The notes below the pieces were generated by a model, which saw only the letters and a list, made by a program, of their open reading frames with translations, searched no databases and was not told where the DNA came from. Both the position numbers and the translations under genes were made by a program. A DNA stretch of 64,000 bases from Paraburkholderia fungorum (GTDB taxonomy: Bacteria > Pseudomonadota > Gammaproteobacteria > Burkholderiales > Burkholderiaceae): the NCBI RefSeq assembly GCF_900099835.1, contig NZ_FNKP01000001.1, positions 2,046,001 to 2,110,000 on the forward strand. Direction: 5' to 3'. Of this stretch, positions 1-9,762 are shown in pieces (positions within the stretch are counted from its first letter, which is position 1; each line of letters starts with the position of its first letter).

Positions 1-1
1 G

Positions 2-328
2 CGGCGCACGAGCCTCGACGAATTGCCGCAATTCATCAACGTGCTGCGCGGCGAGATGTCGGTGGTCGGCCCGCGTCCGCATGCGCTCGAACACGACGAC
101 ATCTACAAGGATCTGGTGAAGGGCTACATGCACCGCTACCGGATCAAACCAGGCATCACCGGCTGGGCGCAGATCAACGGCTATCGCGGCGAAACCGACC
201 GCATCGAAAAGATGATGGGGCGCGTCAAGCTCGATCTGTACTACATGCAGCACTGGACCTTCTGGCTCGACATCAAGATCGTCGTGCTGACGCTGTGGAA
301 GGGCTTCGCGGGCAGCAACGCGTATTGA
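2..328 (+). CDS. bceB: Undecaprenyl-phosphate sugar-1-phosphate transferase, C-terminal part (5' end outside window)
   Basis: The reading frame is open from the second base of the window, so only the C-terminal 108 or so residues are present. The motifs DELPQ, GEMSVVGPRP and KPGITGWAQ are the hallmarks of the bacterial sugar transferase catalytic domain, which moves a hexose-1-phosphate (glucose in cepacian) onto undecaprenyl phosphate at the inner membrane. The chain ends in the short tail GSNAY typical of the WcaJ/WbaP group. UDP-glucose dehydrogenase and the rest of a cepacian-type operon follow in the same direction, which supports the bceB assignment. The N-terminal membrane segments cannot be judged from this window. 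Confidence 0.9.
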   Translation, partial: RRTSLDELPQFINVLRGEMSVVGPRPHALEHDDIYKDLVKGYMHRYRIKPGITGWAQINGYRGETDRIEKMMGRVKLDLYYMQHWTFWLDIKIVVLTLWKGFAGSNAY

Positions 329-422
329 GTCCGGGCCGTGCAGAACGCTTTACGCATGACTGCATGGGCCGTACTCCTGAATCAACTTCACCGAATCAAC
401 CCTTTTTTCCGAGGTGCAACAC

Positions 423-1883
423 ATGAACCTGACGATCATCGGTAGCGGCTACGTAGGCCTCGTGACGGGCGCATGTCTGGCCGACATCGGCCACGATGTG
501 TTCTGTCTCGACGTCGATCAGCGCAAGATCGACGTGCTCAACGGCGGCGGCGTGCCGATCCATGAACCGGGTCTGCAGGAGATCATCGCGCGCAATCGCA
601 AAGCGGGCCGCCTGAAGTTCTCGACCGATATCGAAGCGGCGGTCGCGCATGGCGATATCCAGTTCATCGCGGTCGGTACGCCGTCCGACGAAGACGGTTC
701 CGCCGATCTGCAATACGTGCTTGCCGCCGCGCGCAATATCGGCCGGCATATGACGGGCTTCAAGGTGATCGTCGACAAATCGACGGTACCGGTCGGCACC
801 GCTTCGCGCGTGCGCGACGTGGTGGCCGCAGAACTCGCATCACGCAAGGTCGATCACATGTTCTCGGTGGTGTCGAATCCCGAGTTCCTGAAAGAAGGCG
901 CGGCGGTCGAAGACTTCACGCGGCCCGATCGCATTGTGCTCGGTTGCGATGAAGATGTTCCTGGCGAGAAGGCGCGCGAACTGATCAAGCGCCTCTATGC
1001 GCCGTTCAACCGCAATCGCGAACGCACGCTGTACATGGATGTGCGCTCGGCGGAATTCACCAAATACGCGGCCAATGCGATGCTCGCCACGCGTATCTCG
1101 TACATGAACGAACTGGCGAATCTGGCCGATCGCGTCGGTGCGGATATCGAAGCAGTGCGTCGCGGTATCGGCTCCGATCCGCGCATTGGTTACGACTTTC
1201 TGTATGCCGGTTGCGGTTATGGCGGCTCGTGTTTTCCGAAGGACGTGCAGGCATTGATCCGCACGGCGGCCGACCAGGGCTCGAATCTGCGCATTCTCGA
1301 AGCGGTCGAAGCCGTCAACGACTCGCAGAAAAAGATTCTCGCGAACAAGATCGTCGCGCGTCTGGGCGAAGACCTGTCGGATCGCACGTTCGGCGTGTGG
1401 GGCCTCGCGTTCAAGCCGAATACCGACGACATGCGCGAAGCACCGTGCCGTCCGCTGATCGCGGAACTGCTGCGGCGCGGCGCGACGGTGAAGGCGTACG
1501 ACCCGGTTGCGATCGACGAAGCGAAGCGCGTGTTCGCGCTCGATCTGAAGGACGTGCCGCAACAGCACGCGCGCCTGCAGTTCGTGAACGACGAGATGGA
1601 AGCTGCCGACGGCGCCGATGCGCTGGTGATCCTCACCGAGTGGAAAGTCTTCAAGAGCCCGGACTTCGATTCGCTGAAGCAGATCCTGAAGACGCCGCTG
1701 ATTTTCGACGGCCGCAACCTGTACGAACCGGATGCGCTGCTCGAACTGGGTATCGAGTATCACGCGATCGGCCGTCAGCACGCACTGCGCAACGCGCCGG
1801 CGCGAGTCGGCGCGAACGGCTTGCCGCTCGCGCACGCGGGTGTCGATGTCGATGCGCTGAAAGCCTCGGCGTTCAGCAACTGA
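423..1883 (+). CDS. bceC: UDP-glucose 6-dehydrogenase
   Basis: This 486-residue enzyme oxidises UDP-glucose to UDP-glucuronate with two NAD+, supplying the glucuronic acid of the polymer. The N-terminal Rossmann motif GSGYVG is at residues 7-12. The catalytic cysteine lies in [10 protein letters not shown], at about Cys270, and the C-terminal substrate domain contains [16 protein letters not shown]. The ATG at 423 was chosen over the in-frame GTG at 414 because GAGGTG sits six bases before it and the protein then begins directly at the beta strand before the nucleotide motif. It follows bceB after about 95 bases, consistent with one operon. The C-terminal 30 residues extend beyond the shorter E. 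coli Ugd. Confidence 0.95.
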   Translation: MNLTIIGSGYVGLVTGACLADIGHDVFCLDVDQRKIDVLNGGGVPIHEPGLQEIIARNRKAGRLKFSTDIEAAVAHGDIQFIAVGTPSDEDGSADLQYVLAAARNIGRHMTGFKVIVDKSTVPVGTASRVRDVVAAELASRKVDHMFSVVSNPEFLKEGAAVEDFTRPDRIVLGCDEDVPGEKARELIKRLYAPFNRNRERTLYMDVRSAEFTKYAANAMLATRISYMNELANLADRVGADIEAVRRGIGSDPRIGYDFLYAGCGYGGSCFPKDVQALIRTAADQGSNLRILEAVEAVNDSQKKILANKIVARLGEDLSDRTFGVWGLAFKPNTDDMREAPCRPLIAELLRRGATVKAYDPVAIDEAKRVFALDLKDVPQQHARLQFVNDEMEAADGADALVILTEWKVFKSPDFDSLKQILKTPLIFDGRNLYEPDALLELGIEYHAIGRQHALRNAPARVGANGLPLAHAGVDVDALKASAFSN

Positions 1884-1950
1884 TCTCGTCGAGTCACATC
1901 GAGTGTTACCGGGTCGCCGCGCCACCATTCGCCTCACCAGGGAGCCTGCC

Positions 1951-2412
1951 ATGTTCGCCAACGTTCTGATCGTCTGCCACGCCAACGTGTGCCGTTCGCC
2001 AGCCGCCGAGATGCTGTTCAAGGCTCGTCAGCGCGCGGCCGCGGAAGCGGGGCGGTCCACAGCGCCGATCGCGTTTCATTCGGCGGGCCTGCGTGCGATG
2101 AACGGTCACGGCATGGACCCGGTGATGCAACGCCTGCTCGCCGAGAAAGGCGTCGCCTCCGGCATTCACTACTCGCGGCGTCTCGACCGGCAACTCGTGC
2201 GTTCCGCCGATCTCGTGCTCGTCACCGAGCGTGCACAGGTGAGCCACGTCGAAGCGCTCGATCCGGCCTCACGCGGCAAGGTCTTTCCGCTCGGCAAATG
2301 GGAAGACGATTCCGATGTCGCCGATCCATACGGTGGCGAGGAAACCGCTTACAGGGAGAGTCTCGTGCTCATCGAACATCTGGTCATGGGATGGCTGAAA
2401 AAAATATGCTGA
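1951..2412 (+). CDS. bceD: Low-molecular-weight protein tyrosine phosphatase
   Basis: The 153-residue product carries the phosphatase signature CHANVCRS (Cys9 nucleophile, Arg15) and the catalytic acid in DPYGG. Proteins of this family dephosphorylate the polysaccharide tyrosine autokinase, here BceF two genes downstream, so polymer length and export can be cycled. The ATG at 1951 has GGGAG six bases upstream and places the P-loop at the usual distance from the N-terminus; an upstream in-frame start at 1903 would add an unlikely basic extension. The stop overlaps the next start in TGATG, which suggests translational coupling to bceE. Confidence 0.93.
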   Translation: MFANVLIVCHANVCRSPAAEMLFKARQRAAAEAGRSTAPIAFHSAGLRAMNGHGMDPVMQRLLAEKGVASGIHYSRRLDRQLVRSADLVLVTERAQVSHVEALDPASRGKVFPLGKWEDDSDVADPYGGEETAYRESLVLIEHLVMGWLKKIC

Positions 2413-3647
2413 TGAAAAAACTCATTGCAAACTCATTCGCGAATCGCGATTCGAAACCCGGTTCGCCGGTTCATTCGACCGTCGGATCGAAACTCGCCGC
2501 TACGCTTTTGCTGACGTCCTTTCTGTCGGCCTGCGCCACCGCACCGGGTAATTACCTCGACACGTCGCGTCTGCAGGACGATGGGCACGCGCCCACCGAG
2601 ACCTACCCCGTTCATCTGATCGACGCGAATCTGATCGTTGCGCAGGCGCAAGCCGCTGCGTCGAAAACGCAGGTGCTGCCGACCTCGGCCATCAGCGATC
2701 CTTCGCAATACCAGTACAAGCTCTCACCGCAGGACATTCTCGGCATCACCGTGTGGGATCACCCGGAGTTGACGACGCCGCAGGGCAGCACGCTGTCGTC
2801 GGGCGGCAATACCACGCAGTCGATCGGCGGCGCTCTGCAGCAGCCGTACACGGCTGCGCTGCCCGGTCAGGCCGATCCGTACGGTCAAACCATTTCCTCC
2901 GACGGCACGATCTTTTTCCCGTTCGTCGGCCGGATTATGGCTGCCGGAAAAACCACCAGCGAGTTGCGCGAGCAACTCTCGCGCGGCCTCGTGCGCTATA
3001 TCCGCAACCCGCAGGTCGACGTGCGCGTGCTGTCGTATCGTGGGCAAAAAATACAGGTGACCGGCGAAGTGAAGACGCCCGGTCCGCTCGCCATCAGCGA
3101 CGTGCCGCTCACACTGGTCGACGCGATCACGCGTTCGGGCGGCACGAATTCGGACGCCGACATCCAGCGTGTGCGTCTTACGCGTAACAACAAGCTCTAT
3201 GTGCTCGACGCCGACCGCATGCTCGATCGCGGCGACACCACGCAGAACGTGATGCTGCAAAACGGCGACGTGATCAACGTGCCGGACCGTACCGACAGCC
3301 GCATCTTCGTGATGGGTGAAGTGAAGACGCCGATCCAGTTGCCGATCATTCGCGGCCGCATGACGATTGCCGATGCGCTCACGCAAGGCGGCGGCATTCT
3401 CGACACCGACGCCAATCCGCGTCAGATCTTCGTGATGCGCGGCATGAAGGACCATCCGACCACGCCGGAAGTGTTCCGCCTCGATATGACGCAGCCGGAC
3501 TCGATCATGCTGTCGTCGCAGTTCCAGTTGCAGCCGCTCGACGTCGTGTATGTCGGCACCGCCGCTTCGACCACGTTCAACCGTGTGTTGCAGCAGGTTC
3601 TGCCGAGCGTGCAGACGCTGTTCTATCTGAAACAACTGACGCGCTGA
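2412..3647 (+). CDS. bceE: Polysaccharide export outer-membrane lipoprotein (Wza family)
   Basis: This 411-residue protein forms the outer-membrane channel for the polymer. The hydrophobic segment ATLLLTSFLSAC ends in a lipobox with the acylated cysteine at about residue 41, after an unusually long basic N-region. The polysaccharide export domain follows, including FPFVGRI and the SLBB-type repeats around VTGEVKTPGPL and VMGEVKTPIQL. The start at 2412 overlaps the bceD stop (TGATG); an ATG at 2406 would add Met-Leu and cannot be excluded. BceE should dock onto the periplasmic part of BceF, the next gene. Confidence 0.93.
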   Translation: MKKLIANSFANRDSKPGSPVHSTVGSKLAATLLLTSFLSACATAPGNYLDTSRLQDDGHAPTETYPVHLIDANLIVAQAQAAASKTQVLPTSAISDPSQYQYKLSPQDILGITVWDHPELTTPQGSTLSSGGNTTQSIGGALQQPYTAALPGQADPYGQTISSDGTIFFPFVGRIMAAGKTTSELREQLSRGLVRYIRNPQVDVRVLSYRGQKIQVTGEVKTPGPLAISDVPLTLVDAITRSGGTNSDADIQRVRLTRNNKLYVLDADRMLDRGDTTQNVMLQNGDVINVPDRTDSRIFVMGEVKTPIQLPIIRGRMTIADALTQGGGILDTDANPRQIFVMRGMKDHPTTPEVFRLDMTQPDSIMLSSQFQLQPLDVVYVGTAASTTFNRVLQQVLPSVQTLFYLKQLTR

Positions 3648-3667
3648 ACGTCTGAGCCGTAGACAGG

Positions 3668-3706
3668 CCCGCATTGCATCGCTCGTCGAGGATGCGATGC
3701 GGGACC
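3668..3706 (+). repeat. Long hairpin between bceE and bceF
   Basis: Arms at 3668-3680 and 3691-3703 pair over 13 positions with a single G-U pair, and CTCG/CGAG can pair within the 10-base loop. Two more pairs are possible outside after a one-base bulge. No run of T follows, so this is not a normal intrinsic terminator; an mRNA-stabilising or processing hairpin between the two export genes is more likely. Confidence 0.6.
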
Positions 3707-3781
3707 GAAGCAAACGCCGAGGCCCACCGCTGACGCACAACGCTGAAGCAGAAGCTTAAGCAACCGATACGGGATCGAATT

Positions 3782-6007
3782 GTGAGCAATCAAATCTCTC
3801 CACACATGGCTGCCGGTCCGATCAAGACCGAAGAAGAAGACATTGTCCTCGGACAACTGGTGCAGGTGATCATCGACGACATCTGGTGGTTGCTGGCCAT
3901 TGCCGGGGTGATCGTCGCGCTGGCGGCGGCGTACTGCTACCTCGCCAAGCCGACGTATTCGGCTGACGCGCACGTGCGTGTCGAACAGTCCGACAACACG
4001 TCGCAGGCGCTCACGCAGACGCAAACGGGCGCCGCGATCAGCAGCGGTTCGACCTCGTTGCCGACCGACGCCGAAATTGAAATCATCAAGAGCCGGGGCG
4101 TGGTTGGACCTGTCGTGCAGCAGTTGAAGCTGAACTTCAGCGTCACGCCGAAGACCTTCCCGCTGCTCGGCAGCATCGCAGCGCGGATGGCGACACCGGG
4201 TCAACCTGCGCGTCCGTGGCTCGGGCTCAAGTCGTATGCGTGGGGCGGCGAAATCGTCGACCTCGATTCGATCGACGTGATCCCGGCACTCGAAGGCCAG
4301 AAGCTCACGCTAAAAGTGATCGACGACCAGCACTACGAATTGCGCGCGGAGAACGGCGCGTTGCTGCTGACCGGCCAGGTCGGCCAGCAGGTGCAGGGCG
4401 GCGGCGTCACGATGCTGATCAACAAACTGGTCGCGCGCCCGGGTCAGGAATTCACGGTGATGCGCGCGAACGACCTCGACGCGATCACCGCGTTCCAGTC
4501 GGCGATTACCGTGCAGGAGCAGGGCAAGCAGACCGGTGTGATCCAGATTTCGCTGGAAGACAAGAACCCCGAACACGCGGCGCTGGTTGCCAATGCGCTT
4601 GCGCAGTCGTATGTGCGCCAGCACGTCGAAAGCAAGCAGGAAGACGCGATCAAGATGCTCGCGTTCCTGAAGAGCGAGGAGCCGCGCCTGAAGTCCGACC
4701 TCGAACGCGCCGAAGCCGCATTGACCGCGTATCAGCGTCAGTCGGGTTCGATCAATGCGAGCGACGAGGCGAAGGTGTACCTCGAAGGCAGCATGCAGTA
4801 CGAGCAGCAGATTGCCGGCTTGCGTCTGCAGATGGCGCAGTTGACCGAACGCTATGGCGACGACCATCCGACGCTGGTTGCCGCGCGCCAGCAGATGGCC
4901 GAGTTGCAGGCCCAACGCACGAAATACGCGGACCGTTTCCGCGATCTGCCCGCGACCGAAGTCAAAGCCGTGCAACTGCAACGTGACGCGAAAGTGGCCG
5001 AAGACATCTACGTGCTGTTGCTGAACCGCGTGCAGGAGTTGTCGGTGCAGAAGGCGGGCACGGGCGGCAACGTGCATATCGTCGATGTCGCGCTGCGTCC
5101 GGGCGCACCGGTCAAGCCGAAGAAGATGCTGATCCTGTCGGCGGCGGTGATTCTCGGGCTGATCGCCGGAACCGGCTTCGTGTTCCTGCGCCGCAATATG
5201 TTCAAGGGCATCGACGACCCGGATCACATCGAGCGCGCATTCCATCTGCCGGTGTTCGGTCTGGTGCCGCAAAGCGCGGAACAGGCACTTCTCGAAAGCG
5301 GTTTTGAGCGCGGCGGTGACCGTCTGCGTTCGGTGCTCGCCAGCGCGCGACCGAAGGACGTGACGATCGAAAGTCTGCGCAGCCTGCGTACGTCGATGCA
5401 GTTCACGATGATGGACGCGCGCAATCGCATCGTCATGCTGACGGGCCCGATGGCCGGTGTCGGCAAGAGCTTCCTGACGGCGAACCTCGCCGTGCTGCTC
5501 GCGAATTCCGGCAAGCGGGTGTTGCTGATCGACGGCGATATGCGGCGCGGCGTGCTCGAACGCTACATGGGCGGGGCGCAGGATATCGGCCTGTCCGAGT
5601 TGCTGAGCGGCCAGATCTCGCTCGAAGAAGCGATCCGCAGCACGAGCGTGGAAGGGCTGAGCTTCGTTTCCTGCGGCCGCCGTCCGCCGAACCCGTCGGA
5701 GCTGCTGATGTCGCCGCGTCTGCCGCAATACCTCGACGGCCTCGCGAAACGCTACGACGTGATCCTGATCGACACGCCGCCTGTGCTGGCCGTGACCGAC
5801 GCGTCGATCATCGGCGCCTATGCCGGCTCGACGTTCTTCGTGATGCGCTCGGGCATGCACAGCGAAGGCGAAATCGGCGACGCGCTCAAGCGTCTGCGTG
5901 CCGCAGGCGTGCATGTGCAGGGCGGCATTTTCAACGGCATGCCGGCACGCACGCGTGGCGGTTATGACCGTGGTTATGCAGCGGTTCAGGAATACCTGAG
6001 CACCTGA
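3782..6007 (+). CDS. bceF: Polysaccharide co-polymerase and tyrosine autokinase (BY-kinase, Wzc family)
   Basis: This 741-residue inner-membrane protein combines a Wzz chain-length domain with a cytoplasmic tyrosine kinase. A first membrane segment lies near residues 35-56, a long coiled-coil periplasmic part follows, and a second membrane segment lies near 445-468. The kinase has Walker A GPMAGVGKS (555-563), Walker A' VLLIDGDMRR (about 580) and Walker B DVILIDTPP (about 659). The C-terminal phosphoacceptor tail is short, with only three tyrosines in the last 14 residues. The start is GTG, with GGGAT seven bases upstream. It controls assembly and export with BceE and BceD. Confidence 0.93.
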   Translation: MSNQISPHMAAGPIKTEEEDIVLGQLVQVIIDDIWWLLAIAGVIVALAAAYCYLAKPTYSADAHVRVEQSDNTSQALTQTQTGAAISSGSTSLPTDAEIEIIKSRGVVGPVVQQLKLNFSVTPKTFPLLGSIAARMATPGQPARPWLGLKSYAWGGEIVDLDSIDVIPALEGQKLTLKVIDDQHYELRAENGALLLTGQVGQQVQGGGVTMLINKLVARPGQEFTVMRANDLDAITAFQSAITVQEQGKQTGVIQISLEDKNPEHAALVANALAQSYVRQHVESKQEDAIKMLAFLKSEEPRLKSDLERAEAALTAYQRQSGSINASDEAKVYLEGSMQYEQQIAGLRLQMAQLTERYGDDHPTLVAARQQMAELQAQRTKYADRFRDLPATEVKAVQLQRDAKVAEDIYVLLLNRVQELSVQKAGTGGNVHIVDVALRPGAPVKPKKMLILSAAVILGLIAGTGFVFLRRNMFKGIDDPDHIERAFHLPVFGLVPQSAEQALLESGFERGGDRLRSVLASARPKDVTIESLRSLRTSMQFTMMDARNRIVMLTGPMAGVGKSFLTANLAVLLANSGKRVLLIDGDMRRGVLERYMGGAQDIGLSELLSGQISLEEAIRSTSVEGLSFVSCGRRPPNPSELLMSPRLPQYLDGLAKRYDVILIDTPPVLAVTDASIIGAYAGSTFFVMRSGMHSEGEIGDALKRLRAAGVHVQGGIFNGMPARTRGGYDRGYAAVQEYLST

Positions 6008-6015
6008 TGAAGCAC

Positions 6016-6033
6016 CTGGGCGCCCGCGCCCAG
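6016..6033 (+). repeat. Hairpin between bceF and bceG
   Basis: CTGGGCG at 6016-6022 pairs perfectly with CGCCCAG at 6027-6033 around a four-base loop. It directly follows the bceF stop and lies ahead of the bceG ribosome site; no T run follows. It may be a transcript-processing or stabilising element rather than a terminator. Confidence 0.5.
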
Positions 6034-6068
6034 CACCCAGCGCAACGACGATAAAAAAGGACATCACG

Positions 6069-6992
6069 ATGAAAGTGACGGTACTGGTTCCAACTTACCG
6101 CCGCCCGGCCGATCTGGCGCGCTGCCTCGCGGCGCTGCAACGGCAGTCGCGCGCGCCGGACGAAGTGGTGGTGGTCGCCCGCGCCGACGACGATGCAACG
6201 CATACGTGTCTGCGCGATCCGGCGGTGACGGGCAAGCTGCCGCTGTCGGTGGCGCTGGTCGACGTGCCGGGTCAGGTCGCGGCGCTCAATCGCGGGCTGG
6301 ACGCGGCCACCGGCGACGTCATCGCAATTACCGACGACGACGCCGCACCGCACGTCGACTGGGTCGGCCGCATTGCCGGCGCGTTCGAAAACGACGCGCG
6401 TCTGGGCGCCTTGGGCGGGCGCGACTGGGTCCACGAAAAAGGCCGCGTGCTGGATGGCGAGCGGCCGCTGGTCGGCAAGGTGACCGCGCACGGCAAGATC
6501 ATCGGCAATCATCATCTGGGCGTGGGCGGCGCACGCGAAGTCGACATCCTGAAGGGCGCCAACATGAGCTACCGGCGCGACGCGGTGCGCAACATCCGTT
6601 TCGACGCGCGTTTGCGCGGCGCGGGCGCACAGGTTCACAACGACATGGCGTTCAGCCTCGCCGTGAAAAACGCCGGCTGGAAGTTGATGTACGACCCGCG
6701 CGTGGCCGTCGATCATTTCCCCGCCGAGCGTTTCGACGACGATCGCCGCGACGCGCAAACCATGAACGCATTGCGCAACGCCGCGTTCAATTTCCATCTG
6801 ATCCTGCGCGACCAGTTGCCGCCGCTGCGCCGCGAAACCGCGTGGTGGTGGTGGACGCTGGTCGGCACGCGCGTGTATCCGGGGCTCACGCATGCGGCGC
6901 TCGGGCTGCTGTCGAAGCAGGCGGCGCTGAAGCTGTCGCGCTGGCGGGCGGTGCGCACGGGCGCGCATGAAGCGCGCCGGGCGCTGTCCTGA
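6069..6992 (+). CDS. bceG: Family 2 glycosyltransferase of the exopolysaccharide cluster
   Basis: The 307-residue product begins with the GT-A fold signature VTVLVPTYRRPADLARC and contains a DDD-type metal motif (AITDDDAAP, about residue 92-94). Such enzymes add one sugar from a nucleotide donor to the lipid-linked repeat unit on the cytoplasmic face. AAGGA lies about eight bases before the ATG. The position after bceF matches the cepacian operon order, which is the basis for the symbol; donor and linkage cannot be read from the sequence. Confidence 0.88.
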   Translation: MKVTVLVPTYRRPADLARCLAALQRQSRAPDEVVVVARADDDATHTCLRDPAVTGKLPLSVALVDVPGQVAALNRGLDAATGDVIAITDDDAAPHVDWVGRIAGAFENDARLGALGGRDWVHEKGRVLDGERPLVGKVTAHGKIIGNHHLGVGGAREVDILKGANMSYRRDAVRNIRFDARLRGAGAQVHNDMAFSLAVKNAGWKLMYDPRVAVDHFPAERFDDDRRDAQTMNALRNAAFNFHLILRDQLPPLRRETAWWWWTLVGTRVYPGLTHAALGLLSKQAALKLSRWRAVRTGAHEARRALS

Positions 6993-7131
6993 CGCGCATG
7001 AGACCGGCTAACGCGATAGCAATGCCTATCACGCCCCCTACGCCCACGACGTCCCCGACGTTCGCGCATCGGCACACGGCCCGCCCCAAGGCCGCCGATG
7101 CCCCTTTCCACCGGCAGAGCGGAGTGTCTGC

Positions 7132-8295
7132 ATGAGTACGAAAGTTCACGTTCACCTGTTTTACGGCGCCGACCCGCGCTATTACCGGCCCGGCGACGAC
7201 ATCGGCTGCCTGTACGGCTATCACCACGCGCAGTCCGACGCGTTCGCGCTGACCTATTCGCAGGACGCCCGCGAGAGCAAGCCGGTGCGGTTGATCCGCC
7301 GCGGCCTGAAGGCGATGCTCGGATTCGACATCATCCATACGTGGCGCAACCGCGCCGAGATGCTGCGCTCGGACGTGATCTGGACGCATACGGAACAGGA
7401 GTGGCTTTCTGCCGCGTTAATGCTGCTTCTGAGCGGCCGGAAGGCCGGGGCAGGGGCAAGCCCACTGCTGCTCGCGCAAAGCGTGTGGCTGCTCGATAAG
7501 TGGCCTTCCTATGGAATCGTGCGTAGCTGGCTGTATCGCAAGCTGATGACCCGCGCCGATCAGCTGACCACGCTCGCCAGCGAGAACGCCGAACTGTGCC
7601 AGCAATATTTCAACCGCGACGCCAAGCCGCTGCTCTACGGGCTGAACACGCAGGACTTCCCGGTCAAGTCGCCGTCGGAGTGGAAGCCGCACTCGCCGAT
7701 CCGCATCGCCGCAATCGGCAACGACCGCGACCGCGATTGGGAGACGCTGATCAAGGCGTTTGGCAACGATCCGCGTTATACGGTCAAGCTGGCGACGCGG
7801 CGGCGGATTCCGTCGTCGCTGCGTGCACCGAATGTCGAGATCGCGCTGTTCTCGGGCATCAAGAAGCAACATGAGCTTTACGACTGGGCCGACGTGATCG
7901 TCGTACCGCTGCGGCCGAACACGCACGCGTCGGGCATCACCGTGATGCTGGAAGCGGCGGCGGTCGGCAAGCCGATGGTGGTGACGAATGTCGGCGCATT
8001 GCAGGATTATTTTCCGTCCGATGAAGCGGCTTATATCCCGCCGTTCAATCCGCCGGCCTTGCGCGATGCGGTCGATCAGCTCGCGGCGTCGCCCGCCGAA
8101 GCGCTGCGCCAGGCGCAAGCCGCCGCAGCAGGTCTGCTCGCGCGCGATCTGACCACGCAGCACTACGCGATGCAGCACGTGCGCATCACGCAGGAGATGC
8201 TGCGCGCGCGAGCCCGGACCCAGCCTGAAGGGCAAGCCCAGCAGCATGCCCCGGCGCAACGTGCCGCCACGCGCGAATCGCGCGGAGGACTCTGA
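7132..8295 (+). CDS. bceH: GT-B glycosyltransferase (group 1 type)
   Basis: This 387-residue enzyme has a GT-B layout: the C-terminal half contains IRIAAIGNDRDRDWETL, followed by WADVIVVPLRPNTHASGITVMLEAAAVGKPMV, which resembles the donor-binding E-x7-E region of GT4-like enzymes. It should add one sugar during repeat-unit assembly in the cytoplasm. GGAG precedes the ATG by about eight bases. A 139-base gap separates it from bceG, and bceI follows after three bases, so the two are probably co-translated. Donor specificity is unknown. Confidence 0.85.
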   Translation: MSTKVHVHLFYGADPRYYRPGDDIGCLYGYHHAQSDAFALTYSQDARESKPVRLIRRGLKAMLGFDIIHTWRNRAEMLRSDVIWTHTEQEWLSAALMLLLSGRKAGAGASPLLLAQSVWLLDKWPSYGIVRSWLYRKLMTRADQLTTLASENAELCQQYFNRDAKPLLYGLNTQDFPVKSPSEWKPHSPIRIAAIGNDRDRDWETLIKAFGNDPRYTVKLATRRRIPSSLRAPNVEIALFSGIKKQHELYDWADVIVVPLRPNTHASGITVMLEAAAVGKPMVVTNVGALQDYFPSDEAAYIPPFNPPALRDAVDQLAASPAEALRQAQAAAAGLLARDLTTQHYAMQHVRITQEMLRARARTQPEGQAQQHAPAQRAATRESRGGL

Positions 8296-8298
8296 ACG

Positions 8299-9762
8299 AT
8301 GTCGACGATTCCGCGAGCCGAAGCCGCTGTCGCTGTGCGTGCCGCGTCCGGCGGTGCGCAGGAATGGCTGCCGCCGCTGTTGCTGTGGCTGATCACGGCG
8401 GTGCTGATCATCGCGCATCAGGGCACCGTGCTCACGCTCGCGTTTCCGGTGCTCGCGATCCTGACAGGCCTGTGGCTGTATTTCAAAAGCCCGGCACGCT
8501 ACATCGGTTTCATGTGGTGGCTGTGGTTCCTGAGCCCGGAAGTGCGGCGTCTGGCCGACTGGTCGAAAGGCTCGTTCACGCCAACCAGTCTGATCCAGGT
8601 CGCGCCGCTCGCGGTCACGATGATCAGCGCGCTGTCGCTGCTGCGCTATTACCGCCTGCTTGCGCAACGGCGCGGTCTGCCCGTGCTGCTGATTCTGCTC
8701 GGCCTGATCTACGCGTTCATGATCGGCGTGATGTCGAGCGGGCCCCTCGCGGCCACTTATGACCTCGCGAACTGGCTCTATCCGATCCTGATCGGCTTTC
8801 ACATCATGGCGAATACGCGGCAGTATCCGCAGTATCGCGACACCATCGTCAACACGTTCATCTGGGGCATGCTGGTGATGGGCGGCTACGGGCTGATCCA
8901 GTTCTTCATCATGCCGCCGTGGGACGCGTTGTGGATGCTCGGCTCGCAGATGAACTCGCAAGGCGATCCGGTGCCGATGGGCGTGCGCGTGTTCAGCACG
9001 ATGAATTCGTCGGGACCATTCGCGTTCGCGATGATGGGCGCGATGGTGTTCGTGATGGCGGCCACGCATCGCGTACGGTGGATCGCCGCGGCGCTCGGCT
9101 TCTTCTCGTTCGCACTGAGCCTCGTGCGCTCGACGTGGGGCGGCTGGGTCATCGCGCTGCTGATCCAGCTCGTCAAATCCAACAACAAGGTCCGCGTGCG
9201 GATCGTCGCCAGTGCGGTGCTGCTCGCCGGATTGTGCGTGCCGCTGCTTGCGGTCGGCCCGGTCGCCGAACGGATGCAGGCGCGTCTGTCCACCATCGTC
9301 AACCTGAACGACGATCAGAGCTACGCGGCGCGCAACGAGTTCTACGCGACCTTCGCGAAAACCGCCTTTACCGACGTATCCGGCGAAGGCATGGGCGCGA
9401 CCGGCACCTCAACGAAGCTCTCGAACGACGGCGGCCAGCTCGGCCAGTACGGCAACTTCGACAGCGGCGTGATGAACATCCCGTTCGTGCTCGGCTGGCC
9501 CGGCACGTTGCTCTACATGTCCGGGATCATCTGGCTCGTGACGCGTGCGGTGCTCGCGTCGTTCAAGCTGCGCGACGACAAGTTCGTCTCAGCGTGCCTG
9601 AGCCTGAGCCTCGCGACGTTCGCGATGCTGGTGTTCACCAACTCGCTGGTGGGCACCGGCGGACTGCTGCTTTTCATGAGTGTTTTTTCGATTCTTTCCG
9701 CGGTTCATTACGAAAAGATGAACCGCCGACGCACGCTATTTCTCCACGGAGGCACTGATTGA
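8299..9762 (+). CDS. bceI: Exopolysaccharide polymerase, Wzy-like membrane protein
   Basis: The 487-residue protein is almost entirely hydrophobic, with about 12 predicted membrane segments and a large periplasmic-looking loop near residues 330-390. This is the architecture of O-antigen ligase/polymerase family proteins, which join lipid-linked repeat units in the periplasm. GGAGG lies ten bases before the ATG. The last codon overlaps the start of bceJ. Assignment as the cepacian polymerase rests on topology plus its place between bceH and bceJ, because Wzy proteins share little sequence. Confidence 0.85.
   Translation: MSTIPRAEAAVAVRAASGGAQEWLPPLLLWLITAVLIIAHQGTVLTLAFPVLAILTGLWLYFKSPARYIGFMWWLWFLSPEVRRLADWSKGSFTPTSLIQVAPLAVTMISALSLLRYYRLLAQRRGLPVLLILLGLIYAFMIGVMSSGPLAATYDLANWLYPILIGFHIMANTRQYPQYRDTIVNTFIWGMLVMGGYGLIQFFIMPPWDALWMLGSQMNSQGDPVPMGVRVFSTMNSSGPFAFAMMGAMVFVMAATHRVRWIAAALGFFSFALSLVRSTWGGWVIALLIQLVKSNNKVRVRIVASAVLLAGLCVPLLAVGPVAERMQARLSTIVNLNDDQSYAARNEFYATFAKTAFTDVSGEGMGATGTSTKLSNDGGQLGQYGNFDSGVMNIPFVLGWPGTLLYMSGIIWLVTRAVLASFKLRDDKFVSACLSLSLATFAMLVFTNSLVGTGGLLLFMSVFSILSAVHYEKMNRRRTLFLHGGTD

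Noticed and set aside
840..2021. Long minus-strand frame of 393 codons opposite bceC and bceD
   Set aside because: It lies on the reverse of two certain genes and its arginine- and alanine-rich sequence fits no family; it arises from high GC.
4310..6067. Minus-strand frame of 585 codons opposite bceF
   Set aside because: It is antisense to a clear tyrosine autokinase with intact motifs, and has no recognised domain.
7417..9069. Minus-strand frame of 550 codons opposite bceH and bceI
   Set aside because: Antisense to two clear genes, His/Arg-rich, no ribosome site or domain.
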